The notes: generated from the letters alone by a model not told the origin. Shown: positions 27,441 to 36,716, counted from the stretch's first letter. The stretch: DNA of 64,000 nt from Carboxylicivirga taeanensis (GCF_051851475.1 NZ_JBPUSJ010000005.1:336195-400194); one strand, 5' to 3'. Numbers and translations: made by a program.

Positions 27441-27483
27441 AAAAAAGCCCTGATAATTGGTGTTATCAAGGCTTATTTTTTTT
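27441..27483 (+). terminator. Bidirectional intrinsic terminator
   Basis: AAGCCCTGATAA and TTATCAAGGCTT form a 12-bp stem with one mismatch and a 6-base loop. A-run on the left (27441-27446) and T-run on the right (to 27483) allow it to end transcripts from both convergent genes. Confidence 0.85.
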
Positions 27484-27494
27484 GCAGCTCAGTG

Positions 27495-28385
27495 TTACTG
27501 TCCGAATTTATAGCTGATTCCAAAACCAAAGAGTTGCTTAAACTGCACCCGCGGTCCTTCTTCCACTTTGTCTGCATTAACATACTTAATATCATCGTCG
27601 TAGATAAGGTTGAATGATGCTACGGCACTCAGGAAGCTGTTTACCTTCATGTTAAAGGCCAGTTCCCAGTCCACGTCAATGTTCTGAGGCTTATTGCCCA
27701 GGTTGGAGAAGAGGTCTAAACGGGTGTTGACGTCTACATTCTTAATGATGTTCGCTTTTTTGGCGATGAGCTTCACTGAGGCACCATATTCATTTCTCAG
27801 TTTTTTGTCCTCCTTCACGCCAAAAGCACCCGCTGCCGATAAAGAATCGTCCAGTACAATGGTCATTTTACTGGTTAAGGGCGACAGGTAAAGCGAAAAG
27901 TTGTCATTGGGTTTATAGTCCATACCCAGTGAGAAATTCATATAGGCAGGTGCCATAAATTCAGACACCTTACTGGTGTTCTCCGGTGGGTCGCTGTATC
28001 CTGCATCAAACTGCGTTTTAAAATCGAGCAGGCCGGTATAATACCATTTACTACCATCAACCTGGTACCCAAGTTTAGATGAGAAGTAAAGTTTATCTTC
28101 TGTTTTAATCAGGTTATCACTTCCCTGTTTGGTTAAGCCATAGCCCAAATCCAGAGTGTTGTCCCAATTGATTTTTTTCTTTGTGTAATTGAAGAAGGAG
28201 TTGAGCAAAAAGGTTCCGGCCACTGAGTTTTTACCTCCTGCTGACCAGTTGTTTAGTGATACCTGGTTAAATGTAAACGAGGAAGTGCCTCCTATCTTCC
28301 ACAGCTTGATGCTGTCGTTGTCTGCCGGCTGACTAAATGCATGAACGGTGATAAAGGTGAGGACAAGGCCTAGTATTTTCTTCAT
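27495..28385 (-). CDS. DUF3078 outer-membrane-type protein
   Basis: A 296-residue exported protein (signal peptide MKKILGLVLTFITVHAFSQ) of the DUF3078 family, seen across Bacteroidota. Landmarks are WKIGGTSSFTFNQVSLNNWSAGGKNS, NWDNTLDLGYGLTKQGSD and the repeated strand pattern ending FKQLFGFGISYKFGQ, whose aromatic end suits insertion as a beta-barrel. It is likely an outer-membrane protein with no assigned transport role. It follows the MscS gene, but a strong terminator at 28404-28433 separates the two transcripts. Confidence 0.85.
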   Translation of the reverse strand: MKKILGLVLTFITVHAFSQPADNDSIKLWKIGGTSSFTFNQVSLNNWSAGGKNSVAGTFLLNSFFNYTKKKINWDNTLDLGYGLTKQGSDNLIKTEDKLYFSSKLGYQVDGSKWYYTGLLDFKTQFDAGYSDPPENTSKVSEFMAPAYMNFSLGMDYKPNDNFSLYLSPLTSKMTIVLDDSLSAAGAFGVKEDKKLRNEYGASVKLIAKKANIIKNVDVNTRLDLFSNLGNKPQNIDVDWELAFNMKVNSFLSAVASFNLIYDDDIKYVNADKVEEGPRVQFKQLFGFGISYKFGQ

Positions 28386-28403
28386 AGGATAACTGCTAGG
28401 TGA

Positions 28404-28433
28404 AAAGCTCTGCCAGTGAATGGGCAGAGCTTT
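28404..28433 (-). terminator. Intrinsic terminator after the MscS gene
   Basis: AAAGCTCTGCC (28404-28414) and GGCAGAGCTTT (28423-28433) form a perfect 11-bp stem with an 8-base loop, 17 bases after the MscS stop. On the minus strand a T-run ends the stem. Confidence 0.88.
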
Positions 28434-28449
28434 GTATTTGGTTTAATAA

Positions 28450-29286
28450 TTACTTTTCGTTGAACAGGTGCACATCTCTTTGTGGGAATGGGATGCTGAT
28501 GCCCTGCTTATCAAATTCTTTTTTAACAAACTCCATCATGTAGAAGTAGACGGTCCAGTAGTCGCTGGTTTTAGCCCAGGCTCTGGTTACCAGGTTAATG
28601 GAGCTATCTCCATGTTCCAGTACGCCAACAAATAGTTGTGGGTCTTTAAGAATCAGCTCCTGCCTGCCGGCCACCTCAATAATTATGTTTCGGGCTTTGT
28701 CAATATCATCGTCATAACCAATGCCAAAAACAAAATCTACCCGCCGTGTTTCTGATCTTGAGTAGTTCGTCATGGCGCCGGTAGAAAGCCCCCCGTTCGG
28801 GATAATCACCACTTTATTATCAGGAGTGGTGAGGATGGTGTTAAATATTTGAATTTCCTTTACAACACCGGCATGGCCTTGTGCTTCAATGTAGTCGCCC
28901 ACCTTAAATGGTTTTAAGATGAGAAGGATAACGCCTCCTGCAAAATTTTGCAGGGTACCGGAAAGAGCCATGCCGACAGCCAAACCGGCAGCACCCAGGA
29001 TGGCAATAAAGGAGGTCATCTGAACACCCAGATAACTAATCACACTGATAAACAGCAGTATTTTTAAAGTCACTGAGGTGAGACTGATGATGAAAGGAAC
29101 GAGTGTTTCATCAATGCTCCGCGCTACCAACAGCTTTTTAAACCCTTTAACTATCTTATTAATTATCCAGAGGCCAACGACTGCTATGAGTATGGCTACT
29201 AAAAGCTTAATGCCATTGGCAATCACCCAGTCGTAAACCGGTTGCCAGTTAAAGTTGTTAATACCTAATTCTTCCATACTATTCAC
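28450..29286 (-). CDS. MscS-type small mechanosensitive channel
   Basis: A 278-residue channel that opens under membrane tension and releases solutes at hypo-osmotic shock. It has three membrane helices: IKLLVAILIAVVGLWIINKIV, a second at about 65-85, and the pore helix FIAILGAAGLAVGMALSGTLQNFAGGVILLILKPFKVGDYI. The latter carries the characteristic Ala/Gly packing. A beta-domain (GHAGVVKEIQIFNTILTTPDNKVVIIPNG) and the C-terminal alpha/beta domain follow. Length is normal for the YbdG/MscS short form. The alternative ATG three codons in is equally acceptable. Confidence 0.95.
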   Translation of the reverse strand: MNSMEELGINNFNWQPVYDWVIANGIKLLVAILIAVVGLWIINKIVKGFKKLLVARSIDETLVPFIISLTSVTLKILLFISVISYLGVQMTSFIAILGAAGLAVGMALSGTLQNFAGGVILLILKPFKVGDYIEAQGHAGVVKEIQIFNTILTTPDNKVVIIPNGGLSTGAMTNYSRSETRRVDFVFGIGYDDDIDKARNIIIEVAGRQELILKDPQLFVGVLEHGDSSINLVTRAWAKTSDYWTVYFYMMEFVKKEFDKQGISIPFPQRDVHLFNEK

Positions 29287-29398
29287 GAGTTAAGTTAAAA
29301 AAACACATTCCAGATTAAAACATTTCTAATGATGCTTATGTTTTCACAAAGTTATGAATTGTTAGTTTTTTGATATTCATTTTTACATTCTTATTACC

Positions 29399-29406
29399 TA
29401 TTTTCG
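29399..29406 (+). promoter_or_regulatory. Candidate -7 box (TATTTTCG)
   Basis: TATTTTCG lies 25 bases before the HAD gene ATG, matching TAnnTTTG with one mismatch. No clear -33 TTTG is seen at 19-21 bases, so this is tentative. Confidence 0.3.
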
Positions 29407-29431
29407 CGCCGCTAAATATGTAACAATAATC

Positions 29432-30031
29432 ATGAGTAATAAGCAGATTTTAAGCATCAGTGTGCCAGAGCGTATTAAAGGCTTAATTTTTGATATGGAT
29501 GGAACACTTTTAAACAGTACACCTATTCATTATAAAGCCTGGTTGGAGGCATGCCGGCCTTTTGGTGTTGATTTTACCTATGCGTATTTCATCACCCTGA
29601 CTGGTCGTCCGGTTATTGAGCTCAGTAAAGATCTGATTGCGGCTTTTAATATGCCAGTTGAGGCAGGGGAGCTTGTTGCAGCAAAAGAGCAGCTGGTGGA
29701 GAAAAATCTGCATAATGTGGAGGTGATACCAGCGGTTTTTGAGGTGGTGACGGCCTTTAAAGGACGGCTGCCGATGGCTGTGGGTACTGGTGCCAGTCGC
29801 CAAAGAGCGATGCGCTTACTGGAGGATAGTGGCATTATTGACTATTTCGATGCTGTGATTACTTCTGACGATGTGGAGCAGTATAAGCCGCATCCTGCTA
29901 CTTTTTTAAAGGCAGCGCAAGCCATCAATGTTTCGCCTGCCGACTGCCTGGTGTTTGAAGATGGCCATTTGGGAATAGATGCAGCCAACGCGGCCGGCAT
30001 GAGTGTTGTTGATGTTAAAACTTATTACTAA
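29432..30031 (+). CDS. HAD-superfamily phosphatase, beta-phosphoglucomutase/YqaB-like
   Basis: A 199-residue haloacid-dehalogenase enzyme that removes phosphate from sugar phosphates or nucleotides. The four HAD motifs are DMDGTLLNS (nucleophile Asp), GTGASR, the Lys in QYKPHPATF and VFEDGHLGI (metal-binding ED). The cap lies between the first two motifs, with the small helical insertion of the beta-phosphoglucomutase class. There is no signal peptide. It overlaps the next gene by one base at 30031. The substrate is not deducible. Confidence 0.9.
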   Translation: MSNKQILSISVPERIKGLIFDMDGTLLNSTPIHYKAWLEACRPFGVDFTYAYFITLTGRPVIELSKDLIAAFNMPVEAGELVAAKEQLVEKNLHNVEVIPAVFEVVTAFKGRLPMAVGTGASRQRAMRLLEDSGIIDYFDAVITSDDVEQYKPHPATFLKAAQAINVSPADCLVFEDGHLGIDAANAAGMSVVDVKTYY

Positions 30032-30669
30032 TGAAGCTGATGATGCATTCATTTGACTTACTTCTGTTATTCGACTATATCGGCACCATGGTGTTTGCCA
30101 TCAGTGGAACTTTAACAGCGGCTCAAAAGCGGCTTGACGTTTTCGGAGCTATTTTTATTGGTTTTGTAACAGCTATTGGCGGCGGAACCGTCCGGGATAT
30201 TATGCTGGGTAACCTGCCGGTGACCTGGATTCAATCCTACAACTATTTTTTTATTATACTGGCCGGTATAGTCATAACAATTGTATTTAAAACGGTGGTA
30301 AACAAGCTTCGAAATACGCTTTTTCTGTTCGACACCATTGGAATCGGGGTCTTCACAGTAATTGGTCTGAAGCAAGCTCTGGCTTTTGGTATTTCGGCAC
30401 CTATCGCTGTGATGATGGGACTTTCCTCTGCAGTGGTGGGGGGCATCATTCGGGATACCCTGACAAATGAGGTGCCGCTTATCTTTCATAAAGAAATCTA
30501 TGCGACAGCCTGTATTGTGGGCGCCATCATTTTTCTGATTATGCATTATTTAAATGTTCCGGAAGTGATTTGTGAAAGTGTGACCGTAATTAGCATTATT
30601 AGTATACGCTTGTGGGCGGTCAAATACAACATTACCATGCCACATGTTTCGTTAGGAGAGGAGGAGTAG
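30031..30669 (+). CDS. TRIC-type cation channel (UPF0126/YicG-like)
   Basis: A 212-residue membrane protein with seven hydrophobic helices arranged in two homologous halves. Each half has a related motif: DYIGTMVFAISGTLTA with GGGTVRDIMLGNLPVTW, and DTIGIGVFTVIGLKQA with VVGGIIRDTLTNEVPLIF. Bacterial TRIC proteins are trimeric potassium-permeable channels. The gene starts inside the stop of the HAD gene, so the two are co-translated. The second internal ATG four codons in is an alternative start. Confidence 0.92.
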   Translation: MKLMMHSFDLLLLFDYIGTMVFAISGTLTAAQKRLDVFGAIFIGFVTAIGGGTVRDIMLGNLPVTWIQSYNYFFIILAGIVITIVFKTVVNKLRNTLFLFDTIGIGVFTVIGLKQALAFGISAPIAVMMGLSSAVVGGIIRDTLTNEVPLIFHKEIYATACIVGAIIFLIMHYLNVPEVICESVTVISIISIRLWAVKYNITMPHVSLGEEE

Positions 30670-30706
30670 GTAGTTATAACTTGCTACTTACTCCGCATAA
30701 CCGGGC

Positions 30707-32710
30707 TTATTCATCAAAGCCCAGGTGCTGTGCAATGTTTTTGTATTCAGAGGCTTTATCCATATCTCCCAGTTTCTCGCAGGCTTCACCCAGGTAATAA
30801 TAGGCCTCCGCCTTATCCTTTTTAATGCGTGTAGCCTGCAGCAGATCGTTGTAGGCCTGCTCGTACTTTTTCAGGACCAGGCGGGTGCGTCCACGGTTGT
30901 ATTTTACCTTATAGGATTTGTTTTTTAGCTTATCGGCTTTCGAATAATCTTTTTCAGCCCGCTCTAAATCACCCATTTCAACATGTAAACCGGCTCTTTT
31001 CACCAAGGCATCAAAAAATTGTGGTTTTAGCTGAAGAGCCTTATTGAGGTTGCCCATGGCCGATGGCTTATCCTTAAATTTTAATAAGCATTCATTGGCC
31101 ATCAGGAAGTATTCGCGGGCAAAGTCTTCCACATTTTTCTGTTGTCGTTTGATGGCTGCGTGCAGCTCTTTCACTTCTTTCTCGAGCTTTGTTATTTTTG
31201 ATAGTTTACCGGCAATCAGTCGCTGAACCGGCCTGGCCGAGAGGGCTTCCTGCTTTTCGTTGGCCAGGGCAAAGGCGTGAACTGCCTCTGCAAAGTCTCC
31301 CTTGTCGAACAGAGTGGCCGCATTTCTAAATAAATCGAAGGCTTCGGCTTTGTTTAGTTCATTGGCAATAAGCACCTTGTTGTTAGCTGCCTTCGAAAAG
31401 GCGACTACTTCGTGGTTAACAATTACATCGCGCGGCGATATTTTGGTTTTCAGCACGATGCCGTCCAGAGATACACAACGCGAAAGGGCCACATACAGCT
31501 GGCCACCTGCGAAAGCGCCTCCTGAAAAGTCGAGCATTACTTTGTCGAAAGTGAGGCCCTGGCTCTTATGAACGGTGATGGCCCAGGCTAATTTAAGGGG
31601 GTATTGCGTGAACGAGCCTAACTCTTCTTCCAGAATGCGGTTGTTTTTTTCGTCGTATTTATAGCGTATGTTACGCCACACCTCTTTCTCCACCAGATGG
31701 ATCTCTTCGTTTTGAAGGCGCACGTATATGCCATGCTCATCAATCTCCTCAACTCGTCCAAGACTTCCGTTGTACCACCGCTTTTCCATGTCGTTTTTAA
31801 CGAACATAACCTGTGCATTCTCTTTTAGCACCAGGTTTTTTAGTGTCGGCAAGCCCGATTCGGGAAACTCGCCGGAGATGCGACCGGTAAATTCATGTTC
31901 ATCACCCTCCAGCTGCTCCAACTTAGTGTCATTAATGTAATCCACTGTATCGCGTCGCGTGGCCAGTGTAATGAAAAATTCATCTATCGGGCTCTGAAAG
32001 GCGGGATTGAAGCGTTGGTTGATGGCCGCTATGTCCTGGTTGCCGGCTTGTTTCAAGCGGATGCGATCGAGCAGGTTAACAAAGGTATCTTCGTTTTGTC
32101 GGTACACTTTTTTCAGCTCAATCTGCACCAGCGGTATTTGTTTAAATACACGGGCCGAAAAGAAGTAGGGCGATTGGTAAAAACGTCGCAAAATCTGCCA
32201 GTCATCTCTTTTAACCACCGGTTCGAGCTGAAATACATCGCCCACCATCAGCAGCTGCTTGCCACCAAAGGGCAGGTTCATATTTTTGGTGTAAACCCGC
32301 AACACCCGATCGATAAAATCCAATACATCTCCTCTTACCATAGATACTTCATCAATAATAAGCAGATCCAGTTCTTTTATAATCTGGGTATGTGATTTGC
32401 GGTATTTTAAAAAGTCGAAGATGCGCCCTTTATGGGTTGATAAATCCGGGTCGTCGGGCAAAATGGGGCGAAAAGGGACCTTGAAAAATGAATGGATGGT
32501 GACGCCCCCGGCATTGATGGCGGCAATACCGGTTGGGGCCACAACCACAAACTTTTTATGTGTATGCTGGCAGATGTAGCGCAAAAAAGTCGACTTACCG
32601 GTTCCGGCACGTCCGGTGAGAAACACCGATGAGCTGGTATGCTGAATGAGCTTGAGGGCATCCTGAAATTCAGCATTATCCGTGTCAAAGTTATCGGGTA
32701 AGACGTTCAT
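30707..32710 (-). CDS. PIF1-like helicase fused to TPR domain
   Basis: A 667-residue protein. The N-terminal 430 residues are a superfamily 1B (PIF1/RecD-like) ATPase: Walker A GRAGTGKST (33-41), VVVAPTGIAAINAGGVTIHSFF, Walker B LLIIDEVSM, the RLKQ arm and TVHKSQGLTFDKVMLDF, the C-terminal helicase motif. Residues about 480-667 are tetratricopeptide repeats (DALVKRAGLHVEMGDLERAEKDYSKA and AYYYLGEACEKLGDMDKASEYK). PIF1-type helicases unwind DNA, RNA-DNA hybrids and quadruplexes. The TPR half probably recruits a partner. The gene starts at 32710, one base below the TPR gene stop, so the two are expressed together. Confidence 0.9.
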   Translation of the reverse strand: MNVLPDNFDTDNAEFQDALKLIQHTSSSVFLTGRAGTGKSTFLRYICQHTHKKFVVVAPTGIAAINAGGVTIHSFFKVPFRPILPDDPDLSTHKGRIFDFLKYRKSHTQIIKELDLLIIDEVSMVRGDVLDFIDRVLRVYTKNMNLPFGGKQLLMVGDVFQLEPVVKRDDWQILRRFYQSPYFFSARVFKQIPLVQIELKKVYRQNEDTFVNLLDRIRLKQAGNQDIAAINQRFNPAFQSPIDEFFITLATRRDTVDYINDTKLEQLEGDEHEFTGRISGEFPESGLPTLKNLVLKENAQVMFVKNDMEKRWYNGSLGRVEEIDEHGIYVRLQNEEIHLVEKEVWRNIRYKYDEKNNRILEEELGSFTQYPLKLAWAITVHKSQGLTFDKVMLDFSGGAFAGGQLYVALSRCVSLDGIVLKTKISPRDVIVNHEVVAFSKAANNKVLIANELNKAEAFDLFRNAATLFDKGDFAEAVHAFALANEKQEALSARPVQRLIAGKLSKITKLEKEVKELHAAIKRQQKNVEDFAREYFLMANECLLKFKDKPSAMGNLNKALQLKPQFFDALVKRAGLHVEMGDLERAEKDYSKADKLKNKSYKVKYNRGRTRLVLKKYEQAYNDLLQATRIKKDKAEAYYYLGEACEKLGDMDKASEYKNIAQHLGFDE

Positions 32711-34834
32711 TTACTCTACTTCTGCAATTCTTTCTTTACTACTTAATTCTTCTGAGCCATAACGCTTAATAACGTTGTAGGCTTTGTAAATGCCCAACTC
32801 ACCGGCCTTGCTTAAGTCAGCAGTGCCTTTGGCCTCCTGTTCCAGGTAAATCAAGGTTAGGCCTCTGTTAAAATATGCCTCGGCGAAATCCCCATTGAGC
32901 TCAATGGCCTTGGTGAAATCTTTTACTCCCTGCTCAAAATTCTTTTTCAGGCAGTGGATGATAGCCCGGTTGTAGTAGGCAAACTCGAAATTGGGCGCCA
33001 GTTCAATCACCTTGTTAAGGTCGTTAATTATGAGCTCATAGTCGAGTATTTGCGATACTTCTTTCTCTTGTGGACCTTGCTGAAGGTTGTTTTTGGTCTT
33101 GATGGGCCCTTGCAGCATGATGTTGTCGGGGACCTGTGTTTCTTCCTCCAGCGCAGTAATAACTTCAACCATTTTGTGGCGGGCATAGGCGCGGCTAAAC
33201 AGGGCCACCACGTGGTTGGGTTTTGACTTGAGTATTTCGTTATAGTCGGCCATGGCGTTACTGTAGTTCATTACCATGGTGTACAATGCGCCCCTTGCAA
33301 TCAGTATGTCCCGGTCGGTTTCCTCGTCCTGCAGTTCCTGCGTGATATTATTGATGTCGTTGGTTAAGCGGATGTATCTTAATCCTTCAACTTCCGACTC
33401 CTGATTGGTGATTTTTAAAGGCTTCTTATACAGCTCTTTCTTGTTGAAAGTCAGTACCTCCTTTTCGTAGTAGGATGGGCGGTGCAGCAAGGTATCGCCC
33501 GAATAGTACGTTAGACCGAACACCGGTTCCAAATCAATAAATATGTTGCGGTTCTGTACTTTACCCCGAATGCTTTCAACCACCTGTTCTTCCTGCTCAT
33601 TGTTGTCAAAATCGTCCAGCACGGCAATCTTGTCGTAGTTGCGAATATCTTTGTCCCCTTTCCTTCTGGTGGCTTTTTTACCCGCTTCTTTCTTTTCCGA
33701 ATCCTTGGTTTCGGAGGCTTCAGCCAGTTGCTTATTCTGCCGGTCGCTGTGAAGCTTATAGGCCGTCATGCGGTCTATTTGTGCTCCGTTGCCATCGCCC
33801 ATGCGCTCTTTAACATCGGCGCGTATGGCATAGGCCTGGTCAAACTTCGGATAGTTATCGATAATGATATTGACATCTCGCAGTGCTTCCTTGTTTTGGC
33901 CCAGTTCGTTGTATAGAATGGCCCGGTTGAAAAGCGTGAGCAGGTTGGATGGCTCCAGCGCCAAAACTCTCGAAAAATCTTCAATAGCCCGGTTTTTATC
34001 GCCTACCTGTGCCCTTAGTATGCCTCGGTTATAGTAGGCCAGACTGCTTTTCGGATCCAGCTCAATGACTTTATCAAAATCACTCATGGTGCCCCGCAGG
34101 TCATCCAGCTGATAGAGAATGGCAGCGCGCACCAGGTAGTAGTTGGCATAGTCATTTTTCAGCTCAATCACCTGGTCGTAATCTTTTTTAGCCTCCTCGT
34201 AGCGGCCCAGCTGGTAGTATAAAAAACCTCTGGATGCAAACCCGTCGGACATATAAGGGTTACGTTCAACCACCTTACTGAAATCGCTTAAGGCACCAAT
34301 TGTATCGCCGGCGTGCACTTTAGCGGCACCGCGGCTCAGGTAGGCGCTTAGCATGCCTGAGTTTTGCTCAATGATGCGGTTAAAGTCTTCAATGGCATTT
34401 TTGTAGTCTTCTATGGCCGAATAGCTGTTGCCCCGGTTGATGAGCAGGTTGATGTTGTTACGATCAATGTTCAGGCCTTTGCTGTAGTCTTCAATAGCCA
34501 GCAGGTGGTTATCTTTTTTGTTCATAATGATGCCGCGCACATTATAGGCGTCCACCATAAATGGGTTTTTATTCAAACAGGTATTCAAATCCAGTTCGGC
34601 CCCATTGTAGTCTTCGAGGTAGTATTTGGCAAGCCCTCTGAAAAAGTAGGGGTCGGAGAGGTAGGGTTTGGCCTTAATCACCTTATTAAAATACTGAATA
34701 GCCAGCACGTAGTCCTCAAAGTACAGCGCGTTCTTCCCAATGGTGAGCATGCGATCAGTATTGATTTGCGCGCTGACATTGGAAATGAGCAGGCATTTAA
34801 GGAGTAATATGAAGAGCGTAAATTTCTTTGTCAT
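32711..34834 (-). CDS. Exported TPR-repeat protein
   Basis: A 707-residue exported protein (signal peptide KKFTLFILLLKCLLISNVSA). At least ten tetratricopeptide repeats cover residues about 25-370 (for example YFRGLAKYYLEDYNGAELDLN, AYLSRGAAKVHAGDTIGALSDFSK and AYYNRGILRAQVGDKNRAIEDFS). A charged linker (KKEAGKKATRRKGDKD) separates them from more repeats near the C-terminus (AYYNRAIIHCLKKNFEQGVKDFTK and AYFNRGLTLIYLEQEAKGTADLSK). It is a scaffold protein, presumably periplasmic. It directly abuts the cytosolic PIF1-TPR helicase gene, a pairing I cannot explain functionally. Confidence 0.88.
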   Translation of the reverse strand: MTKKFTLFILLLKCLLISNVSAQINTDRMLTIGKNALYFEDYVLAIQYFNKVIKAKPYLSDPYFFRGLAKYYLEDYNGAELDLNTCLNKNPFMVDAYNVRGIIMNKKDNHLLAIEDYSKGLNIDRNNINLLINRGNSYSAIEDYKNAIEDFNRIIEQNSGMLSAYLSRGAAKVHAGDTIGALSDFSKVVERNPYMSDGFASRGFLYYQLGRYEEAKKDYDQVIELKNDYANYYLVRAAILYQLDDLRGTMSDFDKVIELDPKSSLAYYNRGILRAQVGDKNRAIEDFSRVLALEPSNLLTLFNRAILYNELGQNKEALRDVNIIIDNYPKFDQAYAIRADVKERMGDGNGAQIDRMTAYKLHSDRQNKQLAEASETKDSEKKEAGKKATRRKGDKDIRNYDKIAVLDDFDNNEQEEQVVESIRGKVQNRNIFIDLEPVFGLTYYSGDTLLHRPSYYEKEVLTFNKKELYKKPLKITNQESEVEGLRYIRLTNDINNITQELQDEETDRDILIARGALYTMVMNYSNAMADYNEILKSKPNHVVALFSRAYARHKMVEVITALEEETQVPDNIMLQGPIKTKNNLQQGPQEKEVSQILDYELIINDLNKVIELAPNFEFAYYNRAIIHCLKKNFEQGVKDFTKAIELNGDFAEAYFNRGLTLIYLEQEAKGTADLSKAGELGIYKAYNVIKRYGSEELSSKERIAEVE

Positions 34835-34860
34835 ACTAATTTTGTGTGAAACAAGGCCAA

Positions 34861-34868
34861 CAAATATA
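34861..34868 (-). promoter_or_regulatory. Candidate -7 box TATATTTG
   Basis: The plus-strand CAAATATA reads TATATTTG on the minus strand, an exact TAnnTTTG match located 27 bases before the TPR gene ATG. The -33 element is not at a canonical distance. Confidence 0.4.
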
Positions 34869-34961
34869 CAATACTTCGCTTTTTTGCCGCCATCAATTGC
34901 TAATTAATGTCCTCTAAAATAATTGTTACTGTTGGCTTTCTGTACAAAAATTACGCCAGTG

Positions 34962-36674
34962 CTATTTTGTGAATTGGTAGCTCCGGGTAGCCGTGTTGCC
35001 CCTGTTATCTGTTACTCTTACCTCCAGTGTATGCTGGCCTTTGGTCAGAAATGGCATGTGCTTGAACTGACCGCTTATCAGCTTGTTTTTAGCATCGTAC
35101 TCGAACAGGGCCCACTGCCCATCAATCAGGCACTCGTAGTCTTTAATGCCGCTAAAGTCATCATCTATCCTGATGTTTATTTCCTTACGCGCCGTGTAAT
35201 TGTTGTTTTCGGGGACGCTTCTGAGTTTGATAACAGGCGCAATGGTGTCCACCGCCAATGTAAACTTGCCAAACCCTCTGGTGGAGATGCTTAGTTGCTT
35301 GTTCTTTAAAGTGCCACCCAGCGAATAGGTTTTATTGGCCGTATTGACACCGGCTATGCAAAGCTGGTCTCCATAGGTCAGCAGAGAATCAGGAACGGGC
35401 AGGCTCACCGACATGGAACGGTGCAGCGGAATGTGCTTGTCGCCAATGTAATAGACAGGAGCAATAAACCCCTCCTGTTCTTCCTTGTGAACAAAAACAT
35501 GGGTGGAGGTATACAATGAGTTAGCAGGGATGGAGAAATGGAAGCCGAGCGTATCGAGCGAAAACGACTGGTCGTAGTGAACTTTTACCAAGGCCTCGTT
35601 TTTTTGTGGTGCTGGTGCTGGTGCCGCCTCACCTTTTAGGGTAAATTCGAGTACCGAACGGTTACCGGCATAATCGACAATAACATATTTGAGTTGTTGC
35701 TCATCGCCCTGTTTAAGTTCTGTGGTATAGGTATTTTTTTTACCATAGAGGCTGAGGCGGTTATTGGGTTCAACAAAACTCTTTTGTATCACTTTGCCGC
35801 TTCTGATTTTTTCGGCATAGTCTATGTGGGAATTGATGTAGCGTGTTTCGGCAAAACTGAATTTGTCGATGTTAAAATTATACACCAGTGTATCGTTCAC
35901 AAACAGGTCGATATTGGTTATGCCACATTTGCGCCAGCTATCCGAAAAATAGTCGAGCACCTGAACGCCAACACCTATTTTTCCATGAGCGCTAAAGGTT
36001 TTGGTGCCTTTGGGATGAAAAGCCTGGTTGTAAAACACGGTGGGCATGTAGGTGTCTTCCTGTGCACCATTGATGCTGGCATCATCCGACAGGCAATACA
36101 GCTTCAGGCCCTGAATCTGGGGGCGAACCTTATCAACAATGTCATCTCTGAAAAAAAGTGGGTTGATGGGTTTTTGAGTGGCCTGCTCGCGCACTTCGTA
36201 ATGGAGGTGAGGACCGCCTGAACTGCCCGAATTGCCGCTGTAAGCAATGACTTCGCCACGCTCCACAGGAACTTCACCAGCTTTGAAGAATAGCTCGACT
36301 GCAAAGGATTTTTGTTTGTACTGCTCAGCTTTTACCAGTGAGTCTATTCTTTCCGAATAGCGTTCGAGGTGCGCATAAACAGTGGTGTAACCGCCCTTGT
36401 GATCGATATAAAGGGCATGGCCATAGCCGTAAGGCGAGACTTTAATGCGGGAAACATGTCCCCGGTCGGAAGCGTAAATGCGGTAGCCTGTTTTGCGGTT
36501 TGTCGTTAAGTCAAGTCCCGAGTGAAAATGGTTAGAACGGAGCTCTCCAAAACTGCCGCTCACCCACGGGCTTATTTTCATTGGTTTTACAAAACGCTCT
36601 AAATCTGGCGCCTGTGCTGTTGACCATTGATAGACGCTTGCAATACATATTATAACTAAAGCGAAATGCCTCAT
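34962..36674 (-). CDS. Exported M23-family metallopeptidase
   Basis: A 570-residue peptidase with a signal peptide (RHFALVIICIASVYQWSTAQA). The LytM core has the zinc ligands in SNHFHSGLDLTT (H and D) and GGPHLHYEV (HxH), so it should cleave peptidoglycan cross-links or peptides. The C-terminal half contains several beta-rich domains and an Ig-like segment (VDTIAPVIKLRSVPENNNY, DDDFSGIKDYECLIDG, LEVRVTDNRGNTATRSY). These probably bind the cell wall or protein partners. The start at 36674 is supported by AGGAGG at 36683-36688 on the minus strand and a clean leader. Confidence 0.9.
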   Translation of the reverse strand: MRHFALVIICIASVYQWSTAQAPDLERFVKPMKISPWVSGSFGELRSNHFHSGLDLTTNRKTGYRIYASDRGHVSRIKVSPYGYGHALYIDHKGGYTTVYAHLERYSERIDSLVKAEQYKQKSFAVELFFKAGEVPVERGEVIAYSGNSGSSGGPHLHYEVREQATQKPINPLFFRDDIVDKVRPQIQGLKLYCLSDDASINGAQEDTYMPTVFYNQAFHPKGTKTFSAHGKIGVGVQVLDYFSDSWRKCGITNIDLFVNDTLVYNFNIDKFSFAETRYINSHIDYAEKIRSGKVIQKSFVEPNNRLSLYGKKNTYTTELKQGDEQQLKYVIVDYAGNRSVLEFTLKGEAAPAPAPQKNEALVKVHYDQSFSLDTLGFHFSIPANSLYTSTHVFVHKEEQEGFIAPVYYIGDKHIPLHRSMSVSLPVPDSLLTYGDQLCIAGVNTANKTYSLGGTLKNKQLSISTRGFGKFTLAVDTIAPVIKLRSVPENNNYTARKEINIRIDDDFSGIKDYECLIDGQWALFEYDAKNKLISGQFKHMPFLTKGQHTLEVRVTDNRGNTATRSYQFTK

Positions 36675-36682
36675 GTTTATCC

Positions 36683-36688
36683 CCTCCT
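36683..36688 (-). promoter_or_regulatory. Shine-Dalgarno site of the M23 peptidase gene
   Basis: CCTCCT on the plus strand is AGGAGG on the minus strand, eight bases before the ATG at 36674. It fixes the start and is one of only two strong Shine-Dalgarno sites I noticed in the window. Confidence 0.65.
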
Positions 36689-36708
36689 GAAAATTTATAA
36701 AATCCATC

Positions 36709-36716
36709 CAAAAATA
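36709..36716 (-). promoter_or_regulatory. Candidate -7 box TATTTTTG
   Basis: CAAAAATA on the plus strand reads TATTTTTG on the minus strand, an exact TAnnTTTG match about 35 bases before the M23 peptidase ATG. A CAAA lies 24 bases further upstream, a slightly long -33 spacing. Confidence 0.35.

Noticed and set aside
31895..32395. 166-codon frame opposite the PIF1 helicase
   Set aside because: It lies antisense to strong helicase motifs and has no recognisable domain.
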